From Sediminibacillus albus (GTDB taxonomy: Bacteria; Bacillota; Bacilli; Bacillales; Amphibacillaceae): a stretch of DNA of 64,000 nt. Location of the stretch: NCBI RefSeq assembly GCF_900101125.1, contig NZ_FNFL01000007.1, positions 96,427 to 160,426 on the forward strand. The letters are read 5' to 3'. The notes under the pieces were generated by a model, which saw nothing but the letters and a program-made list of their open reading frames with translations, searched no databases and was not told the DNA's origin. This document shows, in pieces, positions 43,604 to 52,594 of this stretch (the first letter of the stretch is position 1; each line of letters starts with the position of its first letter). The translations under genes and the position numbers were made by a program.

Positions 43604-45451
43604 ATGAATGAGAATGCATCAACAGAAAGCGGATATTTTGTTACAGGATTGGAAAGAGAGCGGTTAGCAAACTTAGCAAAGAAAAAGAAGCAGGTGACAA
43701 AAATGTTTAGTGTATTTAAAAAGTTAGATTGGTTTTTTAAACGTTATTGGAAAAGGTACAGCTTGGCAATTATTGCTTTAATTGTAGCTAGTCTGATTGA
43801 CCTTATCCCGCCGAAATTGGTAGGGATGGCTATAGATGAAATCCAATTTCAAACCTTCACATGGGAAAGAATGACAGAAGTCATCCTTATATATGGAATA
43901 TTAATTATCTTAAGTTATACTATATCCTTTCTATGGGACTATAACTTGTTTGGCGGCGCAGCTATTATGGAAAAGCTGATGCGCTCCAGGCTGATGAATC
44001 ATTTTCTGAAAATGACGCCCACTTTTTATAGTAAATTCCGGACGGGAGATTTGATGGCAAGGAGTACCAATGATTTAAAGGCGATATCGATGACTACCGG
44101 ATTTGGTGTCTTAACGTTGGTTGATTCAAGTATTTTCATGTTCATGATTATTGCGGTAATGGGATTGACCATCAGTTGGAAGTTGACGTTAACAGCGTTA
44201 ATTCCGCTGCCAATTATGGCTGTAGTTATGCAAAAGTATGGAAACGTTATTCACAGCCGGTTTACCAAAGCCCAAGACGCCTTTGGTGATATGAATAACG
44301 AAGTACTGGAATCTATACGCGGAGTCAGGGTGATCAGGGCCTTTGTCCAGGAGAGACAAGATGAGGCGCGATTCAATGCCATGACAGCTGATGTTTATCA
44401 GAAAAACCTGGAAGTCGCTAAAGTAGATGCTCTATTTGAGCCTACGATGAAGATACTTGTCGGATTGTCTTATACAATTGGTCTAGGATATGGCGCTATG
44501 CTAGTTTTTCAAAACCAGTTGACGATTGGTGAGTTAGTGTCTTTCAATGTGTATTTGGGTATGCTGATTTGGCCAATGTTCGCGGTAGGGGAATTAATCA
44601 ATGTTATGCAGCGGGGTAATGCATCCCTGGACAGGGTCAATCAAACGCTCGACTATCAGGCTGACGTCAAAAGTCCGGTCAATCCGATGTCTATAAAGCT
44701 TCCAGGAGAAGTCGTTTTTGACAAAGTCGACTTTTCTTATCCGGGTAGCCAGCAAGCTAGTCTCCGTGATATCAGCTTTCGTGTGGCTGGCGGCCAAACG
44801 GTCGGTGTTGTAGGAAAAACAGGGGCAGGGAAAACAACCTTGTTCAAACAATTGCTGCGCGAGTATCCTGGTCTGCATGGAGATTTGAAAATCTCGGGAG
44901 TGTCGATTAACAAGCTTGATTTAGACACAACTCGTAATTGGATTGGTTATGTACCCCAGGAACAAATTCTATTTTCTAAAACAATCAGGGAAAATATACA
45001 ATTTGGCAAGCAGGGGGCAACGGACGAGGAAATCTTTAAGGTCATGGACATGGCTCATTTTCTCGAAGATATCAAAAGCCTGCCAAATGGATTGGATACG
45101 AAAGTTGGAGAGAGCGGTGTGACTCTTTCTGGCGGTCAAAAGCAGCGGGTAGCACTTGCCAGGGCTTTTATCAAAGAGCCGGAGATTCTCATTCTCGATG
45201 ATGCTTTGTCAGCGGTTGATGGAAACACAGAAGCAAATATAATCAGCCACTTAAGAAAAGCGCGGCAAACCAAGACAACTTTTATTGCTGCCCACCGGTT
45301 ATCGGCTGTCGAGCATGCTGATCTCATCCTGGTTATGGATAAAGGCAGGATTCTGGAAAAGGGTACACACGAACAATTACTAAAGATAGATGGTTGGTAT
45401 GCTGCGCAATACCGTGCGCAGCAGCTTGAAGAACAGGAGGTGATCTCCTAA
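43604..45451 (+). CDS. yheI: Heterodimeric ABC exporter half-transporter YheI/BmrC-like
   Basis: The protein (615 aa from this start) has an N-terminal six-helix exporter domain and a C-terminal ATPase: Walker A GKTGAGKTT, signature LSGGQKQR, Walker B ILILDDALSAVD, H-loop AAHRLS. Walker B ends in Asp-Asp rather than Asp-Glu, so the site it forms is degenerate. Two starts compete. ATG 43604 has AGGAGGAG. ATG 43703 has AGGTGA and gives MFSVFKKLDWFFKRYW, closer to how I recall family members beginning. The 33-residue extension might instead be a second regulatory leader. It pairs with yheH (TAATG overlap) to export drugs. Confidence 0.9.
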   Translation: MNENASTESGYFVTGLERERLANLAKKKKQVTKMFSVFKKLDWFFKRYWKRYSLAIIALIVASLIDLIPPKLVGMAIDEIQFQTFTWERMTEVILIYGILIILSYTISFLWDYNLFGGAAIMEKLMRSRLMNHFLKMTPTFYSKFRTGDLMARSTNDLKAISMTTGFGVLTLVDSSIFMFMIIAVMGLTISWKLTLTALIPLPIMAVVMQKYGNVIHSRFTKAQDAFGDMNNEVLESIRGVRVIRAFVQERQDEARFNAMTADVYQKNLEVAKVDALFEPTMKILVGLSYTIGLGYGAMLVFQNQLTIGELVSFNVYLGMLIWPMFAVGELINVMQRGNASLDRVNQTLDYQADVKSPVNPMSIKLPGEVVFDKVDFSYPGSQQASLRDISFRVAGGQTVGVVGKTGAGKTTLFKQLLREYPGLHGDLKISGVSINKLDLDTTRNWIGYVPQEQILFSKTIRENIQFGKQGATDEEIFKVMDMAHFLEDIKSLPNGLDTKVGESGVTLSGGQKQRVALARAFIKEPEILILDDALSAVDGNTEANIISHLRKARQTKTTFIAAHRLSAVEHADLILVMDKGRILEKGTHEQLLKIDGWYAAQYRAQQLEEQEVIS

Positions 45452-47484
45452 TGAAAGGTTCAACGGAAAAAAGATTGTTGAATTATGCAGTCAAATTTAA
45501 AAAAACAATTTTAATTGGTCTCGTTTGTTTGGTCATAGCAGTCGCCCTCGAGCTAGCTGGACCATTTATAGCTAAACGAGTGATAGATGAACACATCACA
45601 GGAATTGAAACAACATGGCATCAAGTGGATGTCCAAGACGATAAATATACCGTTGCTTTTAATGGAGAATTATATAAAAGAGAAGACAGGCTGGCAAAGA
45701 ATGAGCAATCCTTGGGAAAAGCCAGCCTGCTGCAAGTGGGAAGGTCTTATTACCTTACAAAATCAGAAGTGAGTCAATCGGGCGAAAGAAGTGTCGACAA
45801 TGGGATTGTCACAGTAGAAACTCCTGCCGGTAAGGAACAAGCAGAAGCAGAAAAGTTAACTGTTGCAGAGCTTTACCATTTTTTCAAGCCTGAGCAGGCA
45901 CCGATTATTTGGTTGTTAGTTTTATATGTAGCATTACTATTAATTGCGGCAATTTTTCAATTTGGAAAGACATATCTTTTGCAAAAGGCTTCCAATAAAG
46001 TGGTTGAGAGAATGCGTAATGATATCTTCAGCCATACCCAAGAAGTGCCTATCAATTATTATATAGATCAGCCTGCAGGGAAAATAGTAGCCCGTGTTAC
46101 CAATGATACCGAAGCGATTAGGGACTTATATGAGCGGGTTCTGTCTGTATTCGTGACGAGTATCATTTATATGGCTGGAATTTATACAGCGTTATTTTTA
46201 TTGGATTTCAGGCTGGCTGCGCTATGTTTGATTTTATTGCCGGTCATCTTTTTATGGATGAAGGTTTATAAGCACTTTGGCACCAAGTACAACAGGGTAG
46301 TTCGTTCGACTGTCAGTGAAATTAATGGGAACATTAATGAGTCGGTTAATGGTATGCCAATCATTCAAGCATACCAAAAGGAGAGCCAGGTGAGTTCGGA
46401 GTTCGAAAGAATGAACGAACGCCACTTTGACTACCAAAGAAAGCTGGTAAAGCTGAGCGCCCTAACTTCTCATAACCTTGTCAATGTTCTGCGTAATCTG
46501 GCTTTTGTAGCTTTTATCTGGTATTTTGGTTCCTCTTCATTAGGACTGGAAAGTGTAGTAACCGCTGGAATCTTATATGCGTTTGTTGATTATTTAACCC
46601 GTTTATTCCATCCAGTTAACGATATCGTAAACCAACTGCCATTATTGGAGCAGGCTAGAGTGGCTGCATCACGAGTATTCGAGTTAATGGATGAACAGGG
46701 GGAAGCTGTAGATACACAGCCGATAGAAAAATATCAGGGGCATGTACAATTTGATTCTGTCTGGTTTTCCTATGGCAAAGAAGACTATGTCTTGAAAGAC
46801 ATAAACCTGGACGTGCGGCCGGGAGAGACAGCAGCATTTGTCGGTCATACAGGGTCAGGTAAAAGTTCGATCATGAATCTATTGTTTCGTTTCTATGATC
46901 CTCAACGAGGCAGGATTACGATTGATGGCAAGGATACTGGCCGCTTTTCCAGACAGCAAATCAGAAGCCATATGGGAATTGTTTTACAAGACCCGTTTTT
47001 GTTCACTGGAACCGTTTTGTCGAATGTAACGATGAATGACCCGAATATTTCCCGGGAAATGGCGATAGATGCATTAAAAGCTGTCGGAGCTGATCGGTTT
47101 ATTGATCGATTACCTGCAAAATACGACGAGACTGTCAAAGAGGGAGGCGGTACGTTTTCGATGGGGGAACGCCAGCTTATTTCATTTGCCAGGGCGCTAG
47201 CCTTTGATCCGTCTATTTTAATCCTCGACGAAGCGACAGCAAATATCGATACAGAAACGGAAAATCTAATCCAGCAAGCACTTGATGTGTTGAAAAAGGG
47301 ACGCACAACTTTAATTATCGCGCACAGACTGTCGACCATTCAGCAGGCAGATAAGATATACGTCTTAGACCATGGTACAATAAAAGAAGAAGGCAACCAT
47401 CAGAGGCTGTTAGAGCAAAAAGGTCTTTACTACCAAATGTATCAAATGCAGCAAGGAAAATTAAAAGAACAGGTTGTCTCCTAA
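45451..47484 (+). CDS. yheH: Heterodimeric ABC exporter half-transporter YheH/BmrD-like
   Basis: The 677-aa partner has an insertion of about 105 residues between the first two membrane helices (residues about 45-150), which is extracellular and typical of BmrD-like subunits. The ATPase has Walker A GHTGSGKSS, Walker B ILILDEATANID with the catalytic Glu, and H-loop IIAHRLST. Its signature reads FSMGERQ instead of LSGGQ. That signature packs against the YheI Walker motifs, so both deviations fall in one nucleotide site, leaving the other canonical. The stop of yheI overlaps the ATG at 45451. Confidence 0.93.
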   Translation: MKGSTEKRLLNYAVKFKKTILIGLVCLVIAVALELAGPFIAKRVIDEHITGIETTWHQVDVQDDKYTVAFNGELYKREDRLAKNEQSLGKASLLQVGRSYYLTKSEVSQSGERSVDNGIVTVETPAGKEQAEAEKLTVAELYHFFKPEQAPIIWLLVLYVALLLIAAIFQFGKTYLLQKASNKVVERMRNDIFSHTQEVPINYYIDQPAGKIVARVTNDTEAIRDLYERVLSVFVTSIIYMAGIYTALFLLDFRLAALCLILLPVIFLWMKVYKHFGTKYNRVVRSTVSEINGNINESVNGMPIIQAYQKESQVSSEFERMNERHFDYQRKLVKLSALTSHNLVNVLRNLAFVAFIWYFGSSSLGLESVVTAGILYAFVDYLTRLFHPVNDIVNQLPLLEQARVAASRVFELMDEQGEAVDTQPIEKYQGHVQFDSVWFSYGKEDYVLKDINLDVRPGETAAFVGHTGSGKSSIMNLLFRFYDPQRGRITIDGKDTGRFSRQQIRSHMGIVLQDPFLFTGTVLSNVTMNDPNISREMAIDALKAVGADRFIDRLPAKYDETVKEGGGTFSMGERQLISFARALAFDPSILILDEATANIDTETENLIQQALDVLKKGRTTLIIAHRLSTIQQADKIYVLDHGTIKEEGNHQRLLEQKGLYYQMYQMQQGKLKEQVVS

Positions 47485-47507
47485 TCTCGTTTGCATGAGG
47501 TGAATGG

Positions 47508-48332
47508 ATGAATAAATCAGATGAGGAAAAACACGATATTATCGATGAGGATTTATATGAAGATATTCCCGAGGAAGAATTGCTGGAGATTTTAGACGAA
47601 GAAAAACGAAAAGCAATCAAGGCACAAGCAGACAAAGAAGCGAAACCAAAGCGCCCTTTTCCCAAATGGGCGTTTTGGCTAATTGCAGTAGCGATGATGA
47701 TTAATGTAATTGCATTATTGCCTAATACGGTATCAGTCCCGGCAGTAAATTTCCTAATTACTTCGGCAAAATTATCACAGGACGATCAAGTCAGCGCATA
47801 TAAACAGTCGGTGGTAGTAATTGAGGCGGGGGATAGCCGGGGCACAGGTTTTTCTATATCTGCCGACGGGAAAATTTTGACAAATCATCATGTGATAGAA
47901 GACGAACGTAGGATATTGGCTGCTTATCCTGAAGATGGATTGTTTGATGCTGAAGTAATAGCAAGCTACCCTGATATCGATTTGGCTGTATTACAAGTGA
48001 AGGCGGAGGGTTTGCCGTACTTAGACTTAGCGAATGACAGTGACTTCACCGCAAGGGAGCATATCCATTTCATCGGCAACCCCTTACGTTTTCAGGGGAT
48101 TGCTAACGAAGGCGAAATAATTGGTTATACCGAGTTAGACAGCTGGGACCAGCAGGTGATGATGCTGGAAGCCCCTGTTTATCGGGGAAATAGTGGAAGC
48201 CCAGTAATTAATAGCGAAGGAGCTGTGATTGGAGTGGTGTTTGCCACCCTGGACCATGAGGGACACGGAAAGGTTGGTTTAGCAGTTCCAATCGATTATT
48301 TTCACGAAAAGCAAAGCAACCATGAAACATAA
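47508..48332 (+). CDS. Membrane-anchored trypsin-like serine protease
   Basis: The 274-aa protein has an acidic and then basic cytoplasmic N-terminus (residues 1-50), a membrane helix WAFWLIAVAMMINVIALLPNTV (about 54-75), and an S1C-type protease domain outside. The triad is His in LTNHHVIED, Asp in PDIDLAVLQ and Ser in YRGNSGSPVINS. It lacks the PDZ domain of HtrA proteases, so it is a minimal version, perhaps for surface protein quality control. It starts 24 bp after yheH with AGGTGAATGG, so it may be co-transcribed with the exporter. Confidence 0.85.
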   Translation: MNKSDEEKHDIIDEDLYEDIPEEELLEILDEEKRKAIKAQADKEAKPKRPFPKWAFWLIAVAMMINVIALLPNTVSVPAVNFLITSAKLSQDDQVSAYKQSVVVIEAGDSRGTGFSISADGKILTNHHVIEDERRILAAYPEDGLFDAEVIASYPDIDLAVLQVKAEGLPYLDLANDSDFTAREHIHFIGNPLRFQGIANEGEIIGYTELDSWDQQVMMLEAPVYRGNSGSPVINSEGAVIGVVFATLDHEGHGKVGLAVPIDYFHEKQSNHET

Positions 48333-48442
48333 CTTGTTGATATGCGCGCGTCTTATGCTGAATTGAGCGAAATCTGATCCGTTCTGCTTCTTGCTGGTTG
48401 CGTTTCATGTGTGGACAGGAAGGGTATATTTTTATAAAAGCC

Positions 48443-48458
48443 AGGAGGGATTACTATT
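48443..48458 (+). promoter_or_regulatory. Ribosome site directing a non-canonical ATT start
   Basis: AGGAGGGA (48443-48450) is a near-ideal Shine-Dalgarno followed after TTACT by ATT (48456). No ATG, GTG or TTG is in frame between the stop at 48435 and GTG 48522, which lies inside the conserved domain. Confidence 0.65.
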
Positions 48459-49223
48459 TTACACTATGCTTCTTCGATTGAGAGCTACCAGCTTCAGGCC
48501 AGTGATGGGGAGCTGGGAAAGGTGAAGGAACTGTACTTTGATGATACGCAGTGGGCAATCCGCTATCTTGGCGTTGACACAAGAAAGTGGCTTCCAGGCA
48601 GACGCGTACTCTTATCCCCGAGCTCTTTTACTAAAATTGACCCGGATAACCAAACGGTTCACGTATCAAATGATAAAGAAACAGTGAGAAACAGTCCTTC
48701 TTTGGAGGAGGCCAGTTCGATGACGCCAAGTTATGAAGTGGCGTTGACTAGATATTATGGCTGGACACCTTATTGGACTGGAGGTTTGCTTTGGGGAAGG
48801 CAAGATGTACCTTTAGTTGGAACCGTCGATGAAAAGCTTCCAGACAGGCCGGAAGATGAGAGCGCAGATTTGGCGGATGAGATTACCCATAATCTCCGGG
48901 AGATTGATGAGTTAAAAGAATCCTTCACTGTGCATGCCTCGGATGGGAAAATAGGTAAAATAGATGATGTAGTCATTGATGATAATAATTGGAAATTACG
49001 CTACTTGGTCGTGGAAACCGGTCAGGATTATAGATGGAAATACGTGTTGCTGTCACCTGATTGGACTCAATCAGTAGATTGGGTGGATAATAATATTTAT
49101 CTCGATGTAACATTAGAGGTAGTCAGAACTGGCCCAGGTATCCAAGAGAAAGGCGATATCTCCAGGCAGTACGAACAAGAGCTCCACACAGCATACGGAA
49201 AAGCAAGCTATTGGAATTATTAA
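48456..49223 (+). CDS. Tandem PRC-barrel protein, probably with ATT start
   Basis: From ATT 48456 the product is 255 aa, beginning Ile/Met-LHYASSIESYQLQASDGELGKVKELYFDD. It has two PRC-barrel repeats, residues about 5-75 and 140-210 (SFTVHASDGKIGKIDDVVIDDNNWKLRYLVVETG), each ending in a conserved tryptophan/Leu-Ser-Pro stretch (VLLSP). PRC domains occur in RNA-processing and photosynthetic-reaction-centre proteins. The role of such stand-alone bacillary proteins is unknown. Canonical starts would remove the first repeat's beta strands. A terminator follows. Confidence 0.83.
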   Translation: MLHYASSIESYQLQASDGELGKVKELYFDDTQWAIRYLGVDTRKWLPGRRVLLSPSSFTKIDPDNQTVHVSNDKETVRNSPSLEEASSMTPSYEVALTRYYGWTPYWTGGLLWGRQDVPLVGTVDEKLPDRPEDESADLADEITHNLREIDELKESFTVHASDGKIGKIDDVVIDDNNWKLRYLVVETGQDYRWKYVLLSPDWTQSVDWVDNNIYLDVTLEVVRTGPGIQEKGDISRQYEQELHTAYGKASYWNY

Positions 49224-49225
49224 GC

Positions 49226-49258
49226 AAAAAGGAACAGCACATTGCTGTTCCTTTTTTA
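49226..49258 (+). terminator. Terminator after the PRC-barrel gene
   Basis: AAAAAGGAACAGCA (49226-49239) pairs with TGCTGTTCCTTTTTT (49243-49257), loop CAT. Confidence 0.93.
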
Positions 49259-49453
49259 CTGTTAAGAGGTGAATTTCAACTAAAATCAGCGAGGATATCC
49301 ATTATTTTGTAACATCATGACAACTTTTTAAACAAATTGTAATCTTCCTGTGATAGCTTCTGAAGCACAGTTTCTGTATCATTAATCATATTAAAGATAA
49401 TGGAGATTAACATGCAGATAAAAACAGTAAATAAACTTAAATTAAAACAAAAA

Positions 49454-49482
49454 ACACCCATAAAAACCCTGCTATTATCGAA
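49454..49482 (+). promoter_or_regulatory. Candidate SigI-dependent promoter of sigI-rsgI
   Basis: ACACCC (49454-49459) and CGAA (49479-49482) 28 bases before sigI resemble the SigI promoter (C-rich -35, CGAA -10) known to autoregulate sigI in bacilli. Spacing of 19 bp is plausible but unverified. Confidence 0.45.
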
Positions 49483-49509
49483 ATCTATAAAGGCTGGAGG
49501 TGATGAAGG

Positions 49510-50244
49510 TTGATCGGTCATCGCTCTGCTATAAAGGAAAGACCTAGTTTAGAACAACAAGTTACGATGGTACAGAACGGAGATGAGGAAATACAAAATA
49601 GCTTATTACAAGCTTATCAACCTTTTATTGCCAAAAGCGTTTCTGATGTATGTAAGAGGTATATAGATCCCCAGACGGATGACGAATTCAGTATAGGTCT
49701 GCTTGCTTTTAATGAAGCGATGTTGTCCTATTCTGCTGATAAAGGAAGTTCTTTTTTATCTTTTGCACGCCTGGTAGTGAAGCGGCGGGTAATTGATTAT
49801 ATTAGACAGGAAAAGAATAAGTCTGCTCCGGCTTCCTTTGATGAGCCTTTGGAAGATGCCCAAATGGAAAATCCGACCGAAATTACTGCTGCTAAATTTG
49901 TATACTCGAATGAGTTAGACAGCTGGTACCGCCGTGAGGAAATAAAGGATTTGCAAGCGAAGCTAAAAGAATATAAGTTATCTTTTGAGGAACTTACCAA
50001 TGTATCTCCAAAGCATCGGGATGCCAGAGAGTCAGCAATCCATGTTGCCAAAGTGCTTTTCTCTTGCGATAATTTAAGGAGTTATGTCTTGCAAAAGAAA
50101 AAAATACCAATTAAACATCTGATCAACCGTGTGGATGTCAGCAAAAAAACGCTGGAGAGAAACCGTAAGTATATATTGGCGATATTTATCATCCTTAATG
50201 GAGATTATATTTATTTAAAAGATTACTTAAAGGGGTTGGGTTAG
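49510..50244 (+). CDS. sigI: RNA polymerase sigma factor SigI
   Basis: The 244-aa sigma-70-family protein matches SigI. It has a region-2-like segment (DDEFSIGLLAFNEAMLSYSADKGSSFLSFARLVVKRRVIDYIRQEKNK) and a C-terminal helix-turn-helix (HLINRVDVSKKTLERNRKYILAIFIILNGDY). SigI responds to heat or cell-envelope stress in bacilli and to polysaccharides in clostridia. TTG 49510 follows GGAGGTGATGAAGG. Its stop overlaps the rsgI GTG (TAGTG), the hallmark sigI-rsgI coupling. Confidence 0.93.
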   Translation: MIGHRSAIKERPSLEQQVTMVQNGDEEIQNSLLQAYQPFIAKSVSDVCKRYIDPQTDDEFSIGLLAFNEAMLSYSADKGSSFLSFARLVVKRRVIDYIRQEKNKSAPASFDEPLEDAQMENPTEITAAKFVYSNELDSWYRREEIKDLQAKLKEYKLSFEELTNVSPKHRDARESAIHVAKVLFSCDNLRSYVLQKKKIPIKHLINRVDVSKKTLERNRKYILAIFIILNGDYIYLKDYLKGLG

Positions 50245-51410
50245 TGAAAAGAGGAGTTATCATGGAACGGCACCGCCATTACATGATTGTAATGGATAGA
50301 GACGGGGTATTCCGCAAAGCTCAGCCAATCAGCCATGGTGAAATCGGGGCTGAGGTTGTTTATGAGCCGAAGGAATCGAGCCGTATCCATAACTTTTTGT
50401 TTACTGGTAAATCAGTGAATAATCGAACGAAAATTGCCGCAATGACAGTCATGCTATTGTTGATTACCTTCCCCCTATATGCTTGGTATAATGGGGATAC
50501 GGCTTATGCCTATGTCAATGTCGACATTAATCCAAGTATGGAAATGGAAGTTAATGAGGCACTGAAGGTAAAGGATATTCAGCCTTTAAATGAGGATGCG
50601 GAAATGATTCTTGCCGAATTAGGCGACCAATGGAAGAATAAAACAGTGGAGGAAGTTACCGCCCAAGTTATTGACCAGGGACGCAAAGATCAATTAATTG
50701 AAGGGGAAAATGTTGTCATTATTGGTGTCAGTTATCTGGAAGGACCGTTAAAGGATAAGCACATTACCAAGGTTCTCGATGAATACTTCCGTGACCATCC
50801 AGATGAAGGGCTGGACGTTGCCACATTTGAAGTACCGGAAGAAATTCGCAAAGCCGCTAATATCCAGGACAAGTCTATGAACCAAATGTTTGCAGAAGAG
50901 GTTGAAAATGATCAAAGCTCTCCGCCGGCTGATTCCAAAATGGATGATCAGGAAAGAGATATCATACAATCATTTTATAATAAGCAAAGTGATCATGAGA
51001 TAGAGGAAAGCGCTGGAGAAACAGATGATACAAAACCTAATGCTGTGAAACAGAAGAGCAATGGAAAGGATAATGGCAACAGTAATCAACCCCGGGTTGA
51101 TTCCGCCCAGAAAGCAAACCGAGATCAACACCAGAAAATGATGGCAGCTGAAAAGAAAGCCGGGCAGCATTCCAAATTATCCAAGAAGGAAGAAAAAAAC
51201 TCAGAGCCATCAAAACAGAAATCAGCGAAACTGAAAAAACATAAAGACAAAAATAGTAAGGGAGAACAGCAGGAGAATAAACAGTTAAAGAGCAAGCAAA
51301 AACAGGAAAAGCAAAAGAATAAGAACAAACACAAACAGAATAAACAGAAGCAAAACGATGGCTCAAACAAACATAAAAGAGATAAAGGAAAAAACCATAA
51401 TAAACATTAA
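50244..51410 (+). CDS. rsgI: Anti-sigma-I factor RsgI
   Basis: The 388-aa protein starts with the RsgI N-terminal domain (MKRGVIMERHRHYMIVMDRDGVFRKAQP), which binds SigI. One membrane helix (TKIAAMTVMLLLITFPLYAWY, about residues 68-88) follows, then the conserved NVDINPSMEMEVNEALKV domain used in intramembrane-proteolytic signalling. After about residue 270 the tail is very rich in Lys, Asn and Gln and probably disordered, perhaps binding wall polymers. I keep GTG 50244, which restores the family MKRG start; ATG 50262 with AGAGGAG is an internal alternative. A terminator follows. Confidence 0.92.
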   Translation: MKRGVIMERHRHYMIVMDRDGVFRKAQPISHGEIGAEVVYEPKESSRIHNFLFTGKSVNNRTKIAAMTVMLLLITFPLYAWYNGDTAYAYVNVDINPSMEMEVNEALKVKDIQPLNEDAEMILAELGDQWKNKTVEEVTAQVIDQGRKDQLIEGENVVIIGVSYLEGPLKDKHITKVLDEYFRDHPDEGLDVATFEVPEEIRKAANIQDKSMNQMFAEEVENDQSSPPADSKMDDQERDIIQSFYNKQSDHEIEESAGETDDTKPNAVKQKSNGKDNGNSNQPRVDSAQKANRDQHQKMMAAEKKAGQHSKLSKKEEKNSEPSKQKSAKLKKHKDKNSKGEQQENKQLKSKQKQEKQKNKNKHKQNKQKQNDGSNKHKRDKGKNHNKH

Positions 51411-51427
51411 ATCGGCTCGCTCTGATT

Positions 51428-51466
51428 GTTAAAGCTCTTACCACATGCGGATAAGGGCTTTTTGTC
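51428..51466 (+). terminator. Terminator after rsgI
   Basis: AAAGCTCTTACC pairs with GGATAAGGGCTTT around ACATGC (51428-51460), followed by TTGTCG; it contains one G-T pair and one bulge. Confidence 0.7.
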
Positions 51467-51572
51467 GTTGCAATGAAATGATAATTGCTTATATTTGGTC
51501 GGTACTTCCCAATCAAGTACAATTAAAGATGTAAACATCAAATCATTTAACAACAAAAGGGAGCTGCCTATT

Positions 51573-52505
51573 ATGGGGAACAAACCACGAGTGGGAATCG
51601 TCGGTCTGGGTAATATTGCACAAAAAGCTTATCTGCCATTACTGACGAAAGAAACAAATTGGGAGCTGATGGGTGCCTTTACACCTAATCGTAACAAACG
51701 GGAAAAAATTTGCAGACAATATCGGATTGAAAGCTTTTCGAGCTTAAAATCATTAACTTCCCAATGTGATGCAGTGTTTGTTCATGCTTCCACAGAAAAA
51801 CATTTTGAGATTGTTTCTTATTTGCTATCTGAAGGAAAAGATGTCTATGTGGATAAGCCATTGGCTGCTAGCTTGGATGAAGCGGAGCGATTAGCAGAGG
51901 TCAGTGATAAACGAGGGCGAAAATTGATGGTTGGTTTTAATCGAAGGTTTTCTCCTATGTATCGACAGGCAAAAGAGCTATCGAAAAATTTTGCTTGGCT
52001 GCACATGGAAAAACATAGAGCCGACAGCATCGGACCGCAGGATTTCTCGTATACGATGCTTGATGATTATTTGCATTTGGTTGATACTGTCAGGTGGCTG
52101 GCAGGCTTTGATGACTTGTCAGTGACAGAATACTTCTCGAAAATCAATGATGATGGCCAGCTTGTATTTGCTAAGCATTCTTATGTGGAAAAAGATCGGG
52201 TTTTCACAACTGCCATGCACAGGCGTGCGGGTTCTAACCTGGAAAAGCTGGAATTCGTGAATGAAAAATCGATAATCAGGGTAATAAACCTAAACACCCT
52301 GCAGGTGGAGAAGGACAATAAAGTCAGCACCTTGATACCGCCTTCTTGGGAAACGATATTGACAGCTAAAGGATTTGAAGGTGCTATCCATCACTTTTTC
52401 GATTCCATCGAAAAAGATACAGTCCCTGCAACGAATGGCTGGGAAGCTTTGAAGTCGCAGCAGCTGCTCCATGAAATGATTGTACAGGCATCTAAAAATA
52501 AATGA
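51573..52505 (+). CDS. Gfo/Idh/MocA-family oxidoreductase
   Basis: The 310-aa protein has an N-terminal Rossmann fold (RVGIVGLGNIAQKAYLPLL, dinucleotide-binding GxGNIA) and the EGKDVYVDKPLAASLDEAERL segment containing the family's conserved EKP-like Lys (here DKP). A C-terminal substrate domain begins GFNRRFSPMYRQAKEL. It probably oxidises or reduces a sugar or inositol derivative with NAD(P); substrate unknown. It is close in style to B. subtilis YtfD/YrbE relatives, but I assign no name. The ATG at 51573 follows AAAGGGAGCTGCCTATT. Confidence 0.86.
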   Translation: MGNKPRVGIVGLGNIAQKAYLPLLTKETNWELMGAFTPNRNKREKICRQYRIESFSSLKSLTSQCDAVFVHASTEKHFEIVSYLLSEGKDVYVDKPLAASLDEAERLAEVSDKRGRKLMVGFNRRFSPMYRQAKELSKNFAWLHMEKHRADSIGPQDFSYTMLDDYLHLVDTVRWLAGFDDLSVTEYFSKINDDGQLVFAKHSYVEKDRVFTTAMHRRAGSNLEKLEFVNEKSIIRVINLNTLQVEKDNKVSTLIPPSWETILTAKGFEGAIHHFFDSIEKDTVPATNGWEALKSQQLLHEMIVQASKNK

Positions 52506-52594
52506 TTTCAGCAGGAAAGGACTGCTGCTTGGAGATTGAAGCTCTGGGTTCTTTCGAGATGATTCATAGTAAAGCGTAAAAGGAGCTCGATTAT

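Noticed and set aside
43420-43611. 63-aa plus-strand ORF before yheI
   Set aside because: It spans both leader terminator hairpins and has no good ribosome site; the attenuator explanation is better.
45587-45772. 61-aa overlapping plus-strand ORF inside yheH
   Set aside because: It overlaps the yheH extracellular insertion in another frame without its own ribosome site.
49315-49521. 68-aa minus-strand ORF before sigI
   Set aside because: It covers the sigI promoter and ribosome site in an AT-rich stretch and has no ribosome site of its own.
51037-51522. 161-aa ORF antisense to rsgI
   Set aside because: It is a shadow of the lysine-rich rsgI tail, giving Phe/Cys/Leu-rich sequence.
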